A DNA stretch of 64,000 nucleotides from Leucobacter viscericola (lineage in GTDB: Bacteria > Actinomycetota > Actinomycetes > Actinomycetales > Microbacteriaceae): NCBI RefSeq assembly GCF_011299575.1, contig NZ_CP049863.1, positions 3,286,001 through 3,350,000 on the forward strand, written 5' to 3'. Each line of letters opens with the position of its first letter. The stretch's first letter is position 1. Of this stretch, positions 28,316-36,823 are shown one piece after another. Below the pieces are notes generated by a model, which was not told the origin of the DNA, made no database searches, and was given only the letters and a program-made list of their open reading frames with translations. The position numbers and the translations under genes were made by a program.

Positions 28316-29452
28316 ATGTCTCAAACAAAAGCCCCGCGCTTGAAAGCGCCCCGGCCTACCATCGAGCGTCCGCCAGCTATTTCAGGGATCCTCGCGCCCG
28401 AGCGGTTCATGAAGCTGCTCGCGCTTGTGCTCTTTGTGGTCGCCGCGATCATTCCCTTTATCTCGGCGACGCCCTACATCATTTCGATTCTCACCTCGGC
28501 ATTCATTTACATCGTGCTGGCCATGGGCCTCAACGTTGTGGTGGGTTATGCCGGTCTGCTCGACCTCGGCTACATCGCCTTTATGGCGGTCGGGGCATAT
28601 ACGAGCGGCATCCTCACAACCCAGTTCGGGTTGTCGATGCTTGAGACGATCCCGTTTGTGATCGTCGCGTGCATTCTTGCTGGCGTGATTATCGGCGGCC
28701 CGACGCTGCGGCTGCGCAGTGACTACCTCGCGATCGTGACGCTCGGCTTCGGTGAGATTATTCGCATCACCGCAAACAACCTCAAGATCACGGGTGGTCC
28801 GAGCGGCATCCACGGCATCCCGACCTGGTCGTTTTTCGGCTGGTCGTTCGCTGACGGTCTCGACATCGGAGGGATTCACTTCAACGCAAAGGTGCTGTTC
28901 TACTACTTCGTGTTGTTTGTGGGGATCGGCCTTGCTGTTGTCGCCGTCTCGCGTCTCGGCAAGGGCAAACTCGGGCGCGCATGGAAATCGGTGCGCGATG
29001 ACGAGGACGTCAGCGAGGCGATGGGCATCAACGGCTACGCCACGAAGCTGCTCGCCTACATCATCGGTGCCGTCTGGGGCGGATTCGCGGGTACTCTCAT
29101 GGCGAGTCACCTCTCGGCGATATCGCCCAACAGCTTCGAGTTTCTGTACTCTGCGCTCGTGCTAATGGCGGTGGTGCTCGGTGGCATGGGATCGACGCCG
29201 GGTGTGATTATCGGCGCGCTGTTTGTGTCCCTTGCCCCGGAGCTGCTCCGCGACTTCTCTGAGTGGCGGTACCTGATCTTCGGTGTGCTGCTGGTTGTTG
29301 CGATGATCTTCAGGCCCAAGGGAATCTGGCCCGCCAACGCGGTGCTGCCGTTCTTGAAGAAGCGCGAGATCCCGGGGGTCCCGCCGACCTCTGCGGTTTC
29401 CGTGGTCGGTGCATCGGATGAAGAAGTGTTCACGGATGAGGAGCGGCGATGA
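28316..29452 (+). CDS. Branched-chain amino acid-type ABC transporter permease, LivM-like
   Basis: The 378-residue membrane protein has a polar N-terminus of about 45 residues, then LivM features: YIVLAMGLNVVVGYAGLLDLGYIAFMAVGAYTSG and LRLRSDYLAIVTLGFGEIIRI in pattern, with GRAWKSVRDDEDVSEAMGIN as the coupling loop. I chose the ATG at 28316, 2 bp after the LivH stop; the longer frame would overlap LivH by 95 bp. It ends in ATGA overlap with the LivG-like gene. Confidence 0.94.
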   Translation: MSQTKAPRLKAPRPTIERPPAISGILAPERFMKLLALVLFVVAAIIPFISATPYIISILTSAFIYIVLAMGLNVVVGYAGLLDLGYIAFMAVGAYTSGILTTQFGLSMLETIPFVIVACILAGVIIGGPTLRLRSDYLAIVTLGFGEIIRITANNLKITGGPSGIHGIPTWSFFGWSFADGLDIGGIHFNAKVLFYYFVLFVGIGLAVVAVSRLGKGKLGRAWKSVRDDEDVSEAMGINGYATKLLAYIIGAVWGGFAGTLMASHLSAISPNSFEFLYSALVLMAVVLGGMGSTPGVIIGALFVSLAPELLRDFSEWRYLIFGVLLVVAMIFRPKGIWPANAVLPFLKKREIPGVPPTSAVSVVGASDEEVFTDEERR

Positions 29453-30234
29453 GTCAGACAGCTATTGCTACACCTTTACTCGAGGTGAAGGATCTCGCGG
29501 TCTCCTTCGGCGGCATCAAAGCGGTCGACGGCGTTACCTTCTCGGTGAGTGAGGGGGAGATCGTCTCGGTGATCGGACCGAACGGCGCGGGCAAAACGAG
29601 TGCTTTCAACTGCATCTCGGGCTTTTACCAGCCGAACCGCGGCTCGGTGACCTTTGGCGGTGAGTCGATTACGCGCCGCAAACCCTCGTACATTACGAAG
29701 CGCGGGATGGCGCGCACCTTTCAGAACGTGCGTCTCTTCGCCGAGATGACCGTGCTTGAGAACGTGAAAACGGCGATGCACTCCCACCTGCGGCAGAACT
29801 TTCTTGATGCGATGCTGCACACCCCGCGCTACAAACAGAGCGAGCGACAGTGCGATGAGGACGCGCGGGGCTGGCTCGACTTTGTGGGCTTCCGGGCCGA
29901 CGACGAGTTGCTCGTCACGCAGCTTCCGTATGGCGAGCAGCGTCGCGTTGAGATCGCGCGAGCGCTCGCAACCCAGCCCCGGCTGCTATTGCTCGACGAA
30001 CCAGGAGCGGGCCTCAACCACAGCGAAAAGAACGAGCTGATGGGGCTGATCCGCAAGATCCGCGATCTGGGGGTCGGGATCGTACTCATCGAGCACGACA
30101 TGGGCCTTGTTATGGAGGTGTCGGAACGCATCGTCGTGCTGAACTACGGCAAGGAGATCGCTGACGGCACCCCTGAGCAGATCAAGCAGGATCCCGTTGT
30201 GATCGCGGCATACCTCGGGGAGGAAGAAGAATGA
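29449..30234 (+). CDS. ABC transporter ATP-binding protein, LivG-like
   Basis: The 261-residue protein has Walker A GPNGAGKTSAFN, the signature region YGEQRRVEIARALATQPRLLLLDEPGAGLNHSE, and the LivG-type insertion before it. The H-loop is in IVLIEHDMGLVM. It energises the importer. The gene overlaps both neighbours by 4 bp (ATGA). Confidence 0.95.
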   Translation: MSQTAIATPLLEVKDLAVSFGGIKAVDGVTFSVSEGEIVSVIGPNGAGKTSAFNCISGFYQPNRGSVTFGGESITRRKPSYITKRGMARTFQNVRLFAEMTVLENVKTAMHSHLRQNFLDAMLHTPRYKQSERQCDEDARGWLDFVGFRADDELLVTQLPYGEQRRVEIARALATQPRLLLLDEPGAGLNHSEKNELMGLIRKIRDLGVGIVLIEHDMGLVMEVSERIVVLNYGKEIADGTPEQIKQDPVVIAAYLGEEEE

Positions 30235-30941
30235 GCATGCTCAAACTGGAACACGTCGAGCTGTTCTACAACCGCGTGCACGCGCTGCGAGATTTGAGTC
30301 TCGAGGTCAACGAGGGCGAGATCGTTTCGCTGCTCGGCAACAACGGCGCCGGCAAAACCTCGACCCTCTCGATGATCTCGGGTCTCGTGCGGGCCAAGAG
30401 TGGAATCGCGAAGTGGGGAGATAAGGATCTCACCAAGCTGCAGCCCTGGGATTTGGTTGGAGCGGGTCTGCTGCACATTCCCGAGGGTCGACGTATCTTC
30501 TCCACGATGACCGTGCACGAGAATCTGCTGCTCGGCGGCTACCTGGTGAAGGATCAAAAGCTCATCAACCAGCGTGCGGATGAGGCCTACGCGCTCATGC
30601 CGCGTCTTGCCGAGCGCCGCGAGCAGCAGGGCGGCACGCTGTCCGGCGGCGAACAGCAGATGCTTGCGCTCGGGCGGGCGCTCGTCGGCGGGCCGAAGCT
30701 TCTGCTGCTCGACGAGCCCTCAATGGGTCTCGCGCCCCTCATCGTGAAGCAGGTCATGGAAATCATCACGGAGGTCAACAAACAGGGCACGACGATCCTG
30801 CTTGTTGAGCAAAACGCACGTGCCGCCCTGAAGATTGCCGACCGCGCCTACGTGCTGGAGTCAGGTCGCGTCACGATGCAGGGCTCCGCGGAGGAGCTTG
30901 CGGCCGATCCTCGAGTGATCGAGGCGTACCTGGGGGCGTAG
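30231..30941 (+). CDS. ABC transporter ATP-binding protein, LivF-like
   Basis: The 236-residue protein has Walker A GNNGAGKTSTLS, the LivF-type HIPEGRRIFSTMTVHENLLLG, signature LSGGEQQMLALGRALVGGPKLLLLDEPSMGLAP in pattern, and VEQNARAALKIADRAYVLESG. It is the second ATPase of the importer and the last gene of the five-gene unit. A long palindromic repeat follows. Confidence 0.95.
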   Translation: MSMLKLEHVELFYNRVHALRDLSLEVNEGEIVSLLGNNGAGKTSTLSMISGLVRAKSGIAKWGDKDLTKLQPWDLVGAGLLHIPEGRRIFSTMTVHENLLLGGYLVKDQKLINQRADEAYALMPRLAERREQQGGTLSGGEQQMLALGRALVGGPKLLLLDEPSMGLAPLIVKQVMEIITEVNKQGTTILLVEQNARAALKIADRAYVLESGRVTMQGSAEELAADPRVIEAYLGA

Positions 30942-30947
30942 GCGTTC

Positions 30948-31027
30948 GCGTCATTCTGCGCGAGCTTGCGAGTCGCAGAATCCAGGGGGAGATCCTGCGA
31001 CTCGCTGGCGCTCGCGCAGGATGACGC
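30948..31027. repeat. Long copy of the TCATYCTGCGCGAGC palindromic repeat, between convergent operons
   Basis: Arms 30948-30982 and 30991-31027 form a long hairpin, with a two-base bulge, around the loop CAGGGGGA. It lies between the importer operon (plus) and the hydroxyproline oxidase genes (minus), where it can end both transcripts. The arm sequence recurs at 44895-44968, and a short form lies at 4011-4032. Confidence 0.8.
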
Positions 31028-31059
31028 GGTGGCTGGCGTTCACCGCAGGGGGCCTGAAG

Positions 31060-32520
31060 CTAGTCGTCGGCGAGCTCAGCCAGCGCGCCTAGCGGGATCG
31101 GCTGGGCTACCGGGCGCTTCGCAGAGGTGCTGAGTGAGGCTTGCGGGGCAGGATCGGCGGGCGCAGACAGGCACGACACCGCAAAACCGCACACTCGGCC
31201 CTGGCACCAGCCCATGCCCGCGCGGGTCACGCCCTTTTGCGTGCGCAGGTCTTCGGCGGCGAGCTCGGTGTTGGCTCTGTGTAGAGCGCCAGCGGGCACC
31301 TCTTCGCAACGACACACGACCGTGTCGTCGTGCAGGCGATCCTGCCAGCCAGCAGGCACAGGGTGGGCCCGGTGCATGGCATTGGCGAATGAGCGCTGGC
31401 GATTGACGGCTCTTCTTTCCTGCGCGGTGGGTGGACCGATCGCGGCCCTCATGGCCGCTGACCCCGCCGCGCGCCCCGCGATCCTGCCCTCGATCACCGC
31501 GAGCACGGCGCCCCCAACGCCCGTGAGTTCACCCGCCAAGAACAGGCCCGGAACTGATGACCGGCAGGCCTCGTCAACCACACCCACCAGTGAGCCGTCG
31601 GCGTCGACGCGGGTTTCGACGCCCAATTGCACGGGAAGCTCCATTTGCGGGGTGAAGCCCCAGCCGAGTCCGACCCCGTCGATTCCCTCGATGTCGCGCT
31701 CGCTGCCGGCAACAACCGCGCCGCGCGCGTCGACGCGGGCCGTGCGAACGGCTCGCACGCGATCCTCTCCGAGTATTTCGGTGATGACGGTGCGAACGCG
31801 GTACGGGATGCGGTGACGCAGGAATACTCGGGTGTATTCCAGACCCTCAATCGCTTTGGAAGGCACCCCCGCCGCGCGGTGGGCGCGGGGGAGCCAGCCG
31901 GTGAGGTTGGCCGATTCGCAGACCGCGGCGACCGTGCCGCCCGCCTGCACAATGTTTGCGGCGACGGGCAGCAGGAAGGGGCCAGTGCCCGCGATGACAA
32001 ATCGCGACCCCGGCAGCATGCCGTTCTGTTTGACGAACGCCTGGATTCCGCCAGCCGCCATGACACCCGGCAGATCCCAGCCGGGGATCGGAAGCTGGCG
32101 GTCGTAGCCTCCCGTCGCCAGAATCAGCTTGGCCGCTCGTAACGAGGGAATGGCGGCCACACCAGCGCCGTGGCTCGGCGCGAGTTCGAGCGCAAACCGG
32201 CCATCACCGAGTTGCCGCGCGAACCAGACGCTTGTTGCGGGTACGTACCGGATCCGCCCCGAAGCCACGCCCGCGTCGAAGCTTGAGCGCAGCTGCAGAT
32301 AGTCACTCCAGCCGTGGTGGAAGGCGCCGTCGTCAGCAACCCTCGCAGCCTCGGATCGGTGCCGCCAAAACTGACCGCCCGGTTGCTCGGCGGAGTCGAT
32401 GACGGCGACACTCGCGCCCTGGGCGACCGCGGCGCTCGCCGCAGCGAGACCGGCTGGACCCGCGCCCACGATGGCCACGTCAACGTGCGGAGGAGTTTGT
32501 GGCTGTCGTATTTCGTTCAC
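31060..32520 (-). CDS. NAD(P)/FAD-dependent oxidoreductase with BFD-like [2Fe-2S] domain, hydroxyproline dehydrogenase subunit
   Basis: The 486-residue protein starts with a Rossmann dinucleotide-binding motif (VAIVGAGPAGLAAASAAVAQGASVAVID in pattern), a second pyridine-nucleotide domain in the middle (FVIAGTGPFLLPVAANI) and a C-terminal domain with CRCEEV ... GWCQGRVC, four Cys as in BFD-like [2Fe-2S] binding. It resembles subunit A of opine/octopine and heteromeric D-hydroxyproline dehydrogenases. It overlaps the ferredoxin-like subunit gene by 4 bp and lies in the hydroxyproline operon. Confidence 0.85.
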   Translation of the reverse strand: MNEIRQPQTPPHVDVAIVGAGPAGLAAASAAVAQGASVAVIDSAEQPGGQFWRHRSEAARVADDGAFHHGWSDYLQLRSSFDAGVASGRIRYVPATSVWFARQLGDGRFALELAPSHGAGVAAIPSLRAAKLILATGGYDRQLPIPGWDLPGVMAAGGIQAFVKQNGMLPGSRFVIAGTGPFLLPVAANIVQAGGTVAAVCESANLTGWLPRAHRAAGVPSKAIEGLEYTRVFLRHRIPYRVRTVITEILGEDRVRAVRTARVDARGAVVAGSERDIEGIDGVGLGWGFTPQMELPVQLGVETRVDADGSLVGVVDEACRSSVPGLFLAGELTGVGGAVLAVIEGRIAGRAAGSAAMRAAIGPPTAQERRAVNRQRSFANAMHRAHPVPAGWQDRLHDDTVVCRCEEVPAGALHRANTELAAEDLRTQKGVTRAGMGWCQGRVCGFAVSCLSAPADPAPQASLSTSAKRPVAQPIPLGALAELADD

Positions 32521-32864
32521 GGGTTTGTCTCCTTCTCCAGCGACGGTGACGGTGACGGTGACGGCGATGGCGTCTGCACAGGACGAATCTCCATGCCCTC
32601 CCGAAGCGGAATCATGCAGGCGCGCTGCCCGGATTCACCATCGATCTCAACGATGCAGTCGAAGCAGACACCGATGCCGCAGAAGAGCCCGCGCGGCTTG
32701 CCGTCGCGGGTCGTGCGCCAGGCGGGGCGACCACTCGCGAGCAGGGCCGCTGCGACGCTTGCCCCGGTTTCGGCAGTGATGGGTTCGCCGCAGAAACTGG
32801 CCTGAACCGGTGCTGCGGGAGCCGCAGCCTCGTCGAGTGGGTTCGGAGCTGGTGTGTCGTTCAT
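32517..32864 (-). CDS. [2Fe-2S]-binding small subunit of the hydroxyproline dehydrogenase
   Basis: The 115-residue protein has a ferredoxin-like fold of the type fused or associated with sarcosine/opine/hydroxyproline oxidases, with LFCGIGVCFDC and a fourth Cys in QRACMIPL. It is flanked by 4-bp overlaps with the two flavoprotein genes. The C-terminus is an unusual SP repeat (PSPSPSPSPS) encoded by a hexanucleotide repeat, so its length may vary between strains. The ATG at 32864 gives MNDTPAPN; the longer frame adds residues overlapping the neighbouring gene. Confidence 0.88.
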   Translation of the reverse strand: MNDTPAPNPLDEAAAPAAPVQASFCGEPITAETGASVAAALLASGRPAWRTTRDGKPRGLFCGIGVCFDCIVEIDGESGQRACMIPLREGMEIRPVQTPSPSPSPSPSLEKETNP

Positions 32865-34018
32865 ACGGTGACCTCCTCGAATCGTTCGGGGCGAAACGGG
32901 CTCAGGGAAAGCTCGGGGGTCTCGCCAGCGAGCGCCTGCGCGAGCAGTTTTCCGGTGCCCGCGGCAAGTCCGATACCGGCACCCTCGTGGCCGCAGGCGT
33001 GCCACAGTCCGGGCGCCCGGGGGTCGGGGCCGATGACGGGCAGGTGATCGGGGCAGTACGGGCGAAAGCCGTGATAGTGGCGCAGGATCCGCGTGCGCTC
33101 AAGGAACGGGAATAGCTGGATCGCGTTGCGCGCAATAGTGCGCAGGGCCTCGGGGCTCACCGTGCCGTCGAAACCGACGCGTTCGCGGCTGGACCCGATG
33201 AGGATCGTGCCAGCAGGAGTGCCCTCGACCACTGGCGAGGCCTGCAGACCAGCATCGGAGCTGCCGACATTGTCGACGTACTCGGCCGCGTAGACCTTGT
33301 GGTGCACCATCGGGGGCAGCGGCTCGCTCACGAGCACAAAGCCGCGGCGCGGTTTGACGGGAACGTTGACACCCGCGAGGGCTGCGACCTCGCCCGCCCA
33401 GGTTCCCGTGGCGTTGACGATGTGGGCCGCAGAGAAATCGCCGTTGGGAGTGCGAACGCCGGTGATGCGGTCGCCGTCACTGGCGTGGATAAACCCGGTG
33501 ACCGGGGTGCGAACCTCGAGGACGGCCCCGGCGAGGCGAGCGAGTCGCAGTAGTTCGGAGGCCGCGAGGATCGGCTGCACCTGACTGTCTTCGGGATAGT
33601 ACGCGGCACCGAGTGCGCGTTCAGTGATGTGCGGTTCGAGCCCGCGCAGTTCGTCGGGGGACAGTGAATGGGACGTGATCCCGAACGATCGTTGTGCCGT
33701 AGAGAAGCGGTCGAGGGAAGCAAGGCTCGACTCCTTGGACGCAACAATGATGCCGCCCTTTGACTCGAACTCCCAGAGCGCGCCGTGCTCGGCGAGCTCG
33801 CCCTTCCAAAGACCAAGAGAAAACTGCGTGAGTTCCAACTCGGGCCCGAGTTCTTTGTCGGAAACGAGGATGTTGCCCTCGCAGCGGGAGGTGGTTCCAC
33901 TCGCGGGAAGATCCCGCTCGATCACACGGACTGACAGCCCCGCCTGCACAGCAAAGTAGGCGGTTGCGGCTCCGATGATGCCGGAGCCTATAACGATCAC
34001 GTCCGTGCTGGCTGTCAT
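32861..34018 (-). CDS. FAD-dependent oxidoreductase (DadA/SoxB-like), D-hydroxyproline oxidising subunit
   Basis: The 385-residue protein begins with an N-terminal Rossmann motif VIVIGSGIIGAATAYFAVQAGLSVRVIERD in pattern and ends with CPDHLPVIGPDPRAPGLWHACGHEGAGIGLAAGTGKLLAQAL, which is the glycine/D-amino-acid oxidase family FAD contact region. With the Fe-S small subunit and the NAD/FAD subunit it forms the set expected for a heteromeric cis-4-hydroxy-D-proline dehydrogenase. I chose the ATG at 34018; the longer frame overlaps the GntR gene. GntR stop and this start overlap in ATGA. Confidence 0.87.
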   Translation of the reverse strand: MTASTDVIVIGSGIIGAATAYFAVQAGLSVRVIERDLPASGTTSRCEGNILVSDKELGPELELTQFSLGLWKGELAEHGALWEFESKGGIIVASKESSLASLDRFSTAQRSFGITSHSLSPDELRGLEPHITERALGAAYYPEDSQVQPILAASELLRLARLAGAVLEVRTPVTGFIHASDGDRITGVRTPNGDFSAAHIVNATGTWAGEVAALAGVNVPVKPRRGFVLVSEPLPPMVHHKVYAAEYVDNVGSSDAGLQASPVVEGTPAGTILIGSSRERVGFDGTVSPEALRTIARNAIQLFPFLERTRILRHYHGFRPYCPDHLPVIGPDPRAPGLWHACGHEGAGIGLAAGTGKLLAQALAGETPELSLSPFRPERFEEVTV

Positions 34019-34755
34019 GTGGTCCTGTCTGATTCCTTGTCCAAGGAGGCCTGCACACCAGCCTCGGGAGTACCCGTCGCCCAAGACTTACGGGTGTGTG
34101 CGATGTGCTCGTGCATGAGCTGTTCGGCGGCCTCAGCGTCGCCCGAACGGAGCAGCTCAAGCAACTGCTGGTGCTCCTGCGCCGAGTGGGCGAGGAGCCC
34201 GTTCTCGGCGAGCGTCGCGATGCCGTACATGCGCGCCCTGAGGCGCAGTGAAGTCGCGAGATTGGCGAGCTGCTGGTTGCCTGACTGCAGCAACAGGAAG
34301 GCATGGAACTCGCGATCATCGCGGAGATACTCGACGAGGTCGCCGCGCTTGGCTGCCTGCTGGCAGGCCTCGGCCAGCTCAACAAGTTCCGCGTGAGTGC
34401 TGTCATCGATGTTGCCAACAACCATCTGCATAGCGGGCGGCTCGATCAGGCGGCGAAGCTGAGCGAGGTCGTCGAGATCGGAGTCGCTCATGGTGGTGAC
34501 ACGGAAGCCCTTGTTTTTGATCGTCTCGACCAGGCCCTCGCGCACCAGATCCATCATCGCCTCGCGAACGGGGGTCGCCGATACCCCGAGCGCCAGCCCA
34601 AGTGTTGGCGCGGAGACGAGCTCACCCTCAGCGATCTCACCGGTGATGATCGCCGTTCGCAGCTGCTCGAGAACAGTCTCACGCAGGTTGAGCGGTCGCG
34701 TGAGTGGCCGGAGCGGAGAGCTCTGGCCTTTGGGGGTGCTCGGTACTGCTGACAT
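34015..34755 (-). CDS. GntR family regulator (FCD domain) of the hydroxyproline operon
   Basis: The 246-residue protein has an N-terminal winged helix (about 22-90) with LRETVLEQLRTAIITGEIAEGELVSAPTLGLALGVSATPVREAMMDLVREGLVE in pattern. A C-terminal FCD ligand-binding domain with metal/effector His positions follows. It is encoded inside the catabolic operon, overlapping the oxidase gene. GntR-type repressors are known for hydroxyproline operons (for example HypR of Sinorhizobium). The three similar palindromic sites in the island are its likely targets. Confidence 0.9.
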   Translation of the reverse strand: MSAVPSTPKGQSSPLRPLTRPLNLRETVLEQLRTAIITGEIAEGELVSAPTLGLALGVSATPVREAMMDLVREGLVETIKNKGFRVTTMSDSDLDDLAQLRRLIEPPAMQMVVGNIDDSTHAELVELAEACQQAAKRGDLVEYLRDDREFHAFLLLQSGNQQLANLATSLRLRARMYGIATLAENGLLAHSAQEHQQLLELLRSGDAEAAEQLMHEHIAHTRKSWATGTPEAGVQASLDKESDRTT

Positions 34756-34778
34756 GGTGTCTCCTCAGGGCTCTCTTG

Positions 34779-35735
34779 TCACCGGCCTGAAGCTGACTGT
34801 CCTTTAGTGAACACCGCGGCCGCACAAATGAGATCTTCCCACGACATGCCTACTCCGGTATAGCAGGCAGGCCGACCGGGGGTGCGAACGAAGCCACCAG
34901 TGACGAGGTCCTTGAGGTTTGCCGGTGGACGGCGCTCCCAGTCCTCGTCGGAGAGCGCAGTGGAAAGGTTGCCGTTTTCAGCGCGGGCGGACTTGCGGCC
35001 CTCGACCACGATGTCGGCGCGCGACACCAGCGCATCATCGAGTTCGCGGTGGTCGAGCCCGTGTGTTCCGACGGCCGCGACGATGGCGGTGTCGCACACG
35101 AGTGAGCCGTCAAACAGGGGTGAAGTCGAGGTTGTGGTGCAGAGGATCACGTCCGCTTCGCGCACGGCGGCATCGCGGTCGGCTCCGCGATCCGTGATCT
35201 CGAGGTCGGGGAACTGCGCTCTGAGGCTTGCAACCCGCTCGGCGCTGCGTCCGATGACCGCGAATTCTGCGGAGGGAAAGAGCGCGTGCGCTGCCGCGAT
35301 GTGCCCGGCAGCCTGAATCCCGGCTCCGAACACGAGCATCCGGGGTGCGTCGGGAAACGAATCGTCCATCGCGGCGATGCGGCTCACCGCGAGAAGCGTG
35401 ACCGCGGGGGTGCGGATCGCCGTGAGGCTCGACCCCTCAAGCACCGCGGCGGGGGCGAGCGTGTCTGAAGAATACAGAATGTAGAGGCCCTGAATTTTTT
35501 CGAGGCCGCGCGCGGGGTTGTTGGGGGCGACCGTCAGAGCCTTGACGCCGCTGAAATCGTTGCCTTGCGCGGGCATGAGCAAAAACTCGCCGTCTGGTGC
35601 CGGGCTGAACAAGCGCGGCCCGTCTTCCTCGGGATTCACCCCGCCTTGCAGGCCCTCTTCGAGCGCGCGCACCGCACGGTCGTAGGGGAGCGCCGCGCGC
35701 ACCTCGTCGGCGTTGAAGTACGGGAGGTTGTTCAC
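34779..35735 (-). CDS. Ornithine cyclodeaminase/mu-crystallin family protein, probable 1-pyrroline-2-carboxylate reductase
   Basis: The 318-residue protein has the OCD/mu-crystallin fold: YFNADEVRAALPYDRAVRALEEGL at the start, FLLMPAQGNDFSGVKALTVAPNNPARGLEKIQGLYILY, then the Rossmann segment MLVFGAGIQAAGHIAAAHALFP in pattern. In hydroxyproline gene clusters, members of this family (LhpI type) reduce 1-pyrroline-2-carboxylate to L-proline. That assignment is by context; ornithine cyclodeaminase activity is the alternative. It overlaps the epimerase gene by 4 bp. Confidence 0.82.
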   Translation of the reverse strand: MNNLPYFNADEVRAALPYDRAVRALEEGLQGGVNPEEDGPRLFSPAPDGEFLLMPAQGNDFSGVKALTVAPNNPARGLEKIQGLYILYSSDTLAPAAVLEGSSLTAIRTPAVTLLAVSRIAAMDDSFPDAPRMLVFGAGIQAAGHIAAAHALFPSAEFAVIGRSAERVASLRAQFPDLEITDRGADRDAAVREADVILCTTTSTSPLFDGSLVCDTAIVAAVGTHGLDHRELDDALVSRADIVVEGRKSARAENGNLSTALSDEDWERRPPANLKDLVTGGFVRTPGRPACYTGVGMSWEDLICAAAVFTKGQSASGR

Positions 35736-36739
35736 AGCAGGAATCCCTTCGGGAACGGGTCGGACGGGTCGAGAAAGTACTGCGCCGTACCGGTAAGCCA
35801 GGCGCGCCCGGTGATGGCGGGAATGACCGCCGGTTTTCCGGCGACCTCGGTCTCTGAGAGTAGTCGACCTGTGAAGCGGGAGCCGATGTAGGACTCGTTG
35901 ATGAAGTCTGTCTCGAGCGGCAGCAGGCCCCGCGCGTGAAGCTGTGCCATGCGGGCGCTCGTGCCCGTGCCGCAGGGGGAGCGGTCGAACCAGCCGGGAT
36001 AGATTGCCATGGCGTGCCGCGAGCGCTCGGCCGTGGAACCCGGTGCCTGCAGGTAGACGTGGTGGCAGCCGCGGATATCGGGCCGCTCGGGGTGGACCGG
36101 TTCATCGGCCTTGTTGATGGCGTCCATGATGGCGAGCCCGGCCCCCAGCAGCTCGTTCTTGTTGGCGCGATCCTCACGCCACTCGATGCCGAGTTTTTCG
36201 AGCTCCACGATGGCGTAGAAGTTGCCACCGAAGGCGAGGTCGTATGAGACGGTGCCGATCCCCGGCACTTCCACCTCTGCGTCGAGGCGCTCTGCATACG
36301 ACGGAACATTGACGATGGTGACCTGCTCGGCGCGGCCGTCGCGCACGGCGACTTCCGCGACAACGAGTCCCGCGGGGGTGTCGAGCCGGATCGTGGTGAC
36401 GGGCTCGATGACCTCGACCATGCCCGTTTCAACGAGCACCGTAGCGACGCCGATCGTGCCGTGTCCGCACATCGGCAGGCAGCCGGAAACCTCAATGTAG
36501 AGCACGCCCCAGTCGGCGTCGGGCCGCGTTGGCGGCTGCAGAATGGCGCCGCTCATTGAAGCGTGACCCCGCGGCTCGAACATGAGCAGCTGCCGAATCT
36601 CGTCGCTGTTCTCCATGAACCAGGTGCGCCGCTGCGCAATGGTGTCGCCGGGAAAGACGCCAACGCCGCCCGTAATGACGCGGGTGGGCATGCCTTCGGT
36701 GTGGGAATCAACCGCGTGAAAAACCCGTGAAGTGCGCAT
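35732..36739 (-). CDS. 4-hydroxyproline epimerase (proline racemase family)
   Basis: The 335-residue protein has both catalytic cysteines of the two-base racemase mechanism: Cys91 in PMCGHGTIG and Cys256 in DRSPCGTGTSAR. The start MRTSRVFHAVDSHTEGMPTRVI, in pattern, is typical. Trans-3-hydroxyproline dehydratases carry Thr at the second position, so an epimerase is favoured. It would convert trans-4-hydroxy-L-proline to cis-4-hydroxy-D-proline, the first step of the pathway whose next enzymes lie in the same operon. Confidence 0.9.
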   Translation of the reverse strand: MRTSRVFHAVDSHTEGMPTRVITGGVGVFPGDTIAQRRTWFMENSDEIRQLLMFEPRGHASMSGAILQPPTRPDADWGVLYIEVSGCLPMCGHGTIGVATVLVETGMVEVIEPVTTIRLDTPAGLVVAEVAVRDGRAEQVTIVNVPSYAERLDAEVEVPGIGTVSYDLAFGGNFYAIVELEKLGIEWREDRANKNELLGAGLAIMDAINKADEPVHPERPDIRGCHHVYLQAPGSTAERSRHAMAIYPGWFDRSPCGTGTSARMAQLHARGLLPLETDFINESYIGSRFTGRLLSETEVAGKPAVIPAITGRAWLTGTAQYFLDPSDPFPKGFLL

Positions 36740-36783
36740 GAGTGCTCCTGGGTGGGCTGGAACGTGTGTTGTGGGTGGGAACA

Positions 36784-36817
36784 GGGGTGAGGATCAGCAG
36801 GTACCGATCCTCACCCC
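36784..36817 (-). terminator. Intercistronic hairpin after the DapA-family gene
   Basis: GGGGTGAGGATC (36784-36795) and GATCCTCACCCC (36806-36817) form a perfect 12-bp stem around a 10-nt loop. It lies just past the stop of the deaminase gene and before the epimerase, on the same strand, so it may partly terminate or process the transcript. Confidence 0.7.
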
Positions 36818-36823
36818 CTGAGA

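Noticed and set aside
30948..31027. Consideration as a CRISPR repeat or tRNA-like structure
   Set aside because: There are no regularly spaced copies, no anticodon or T-loop features; it is a long palindrome at the junction of convergent operons.
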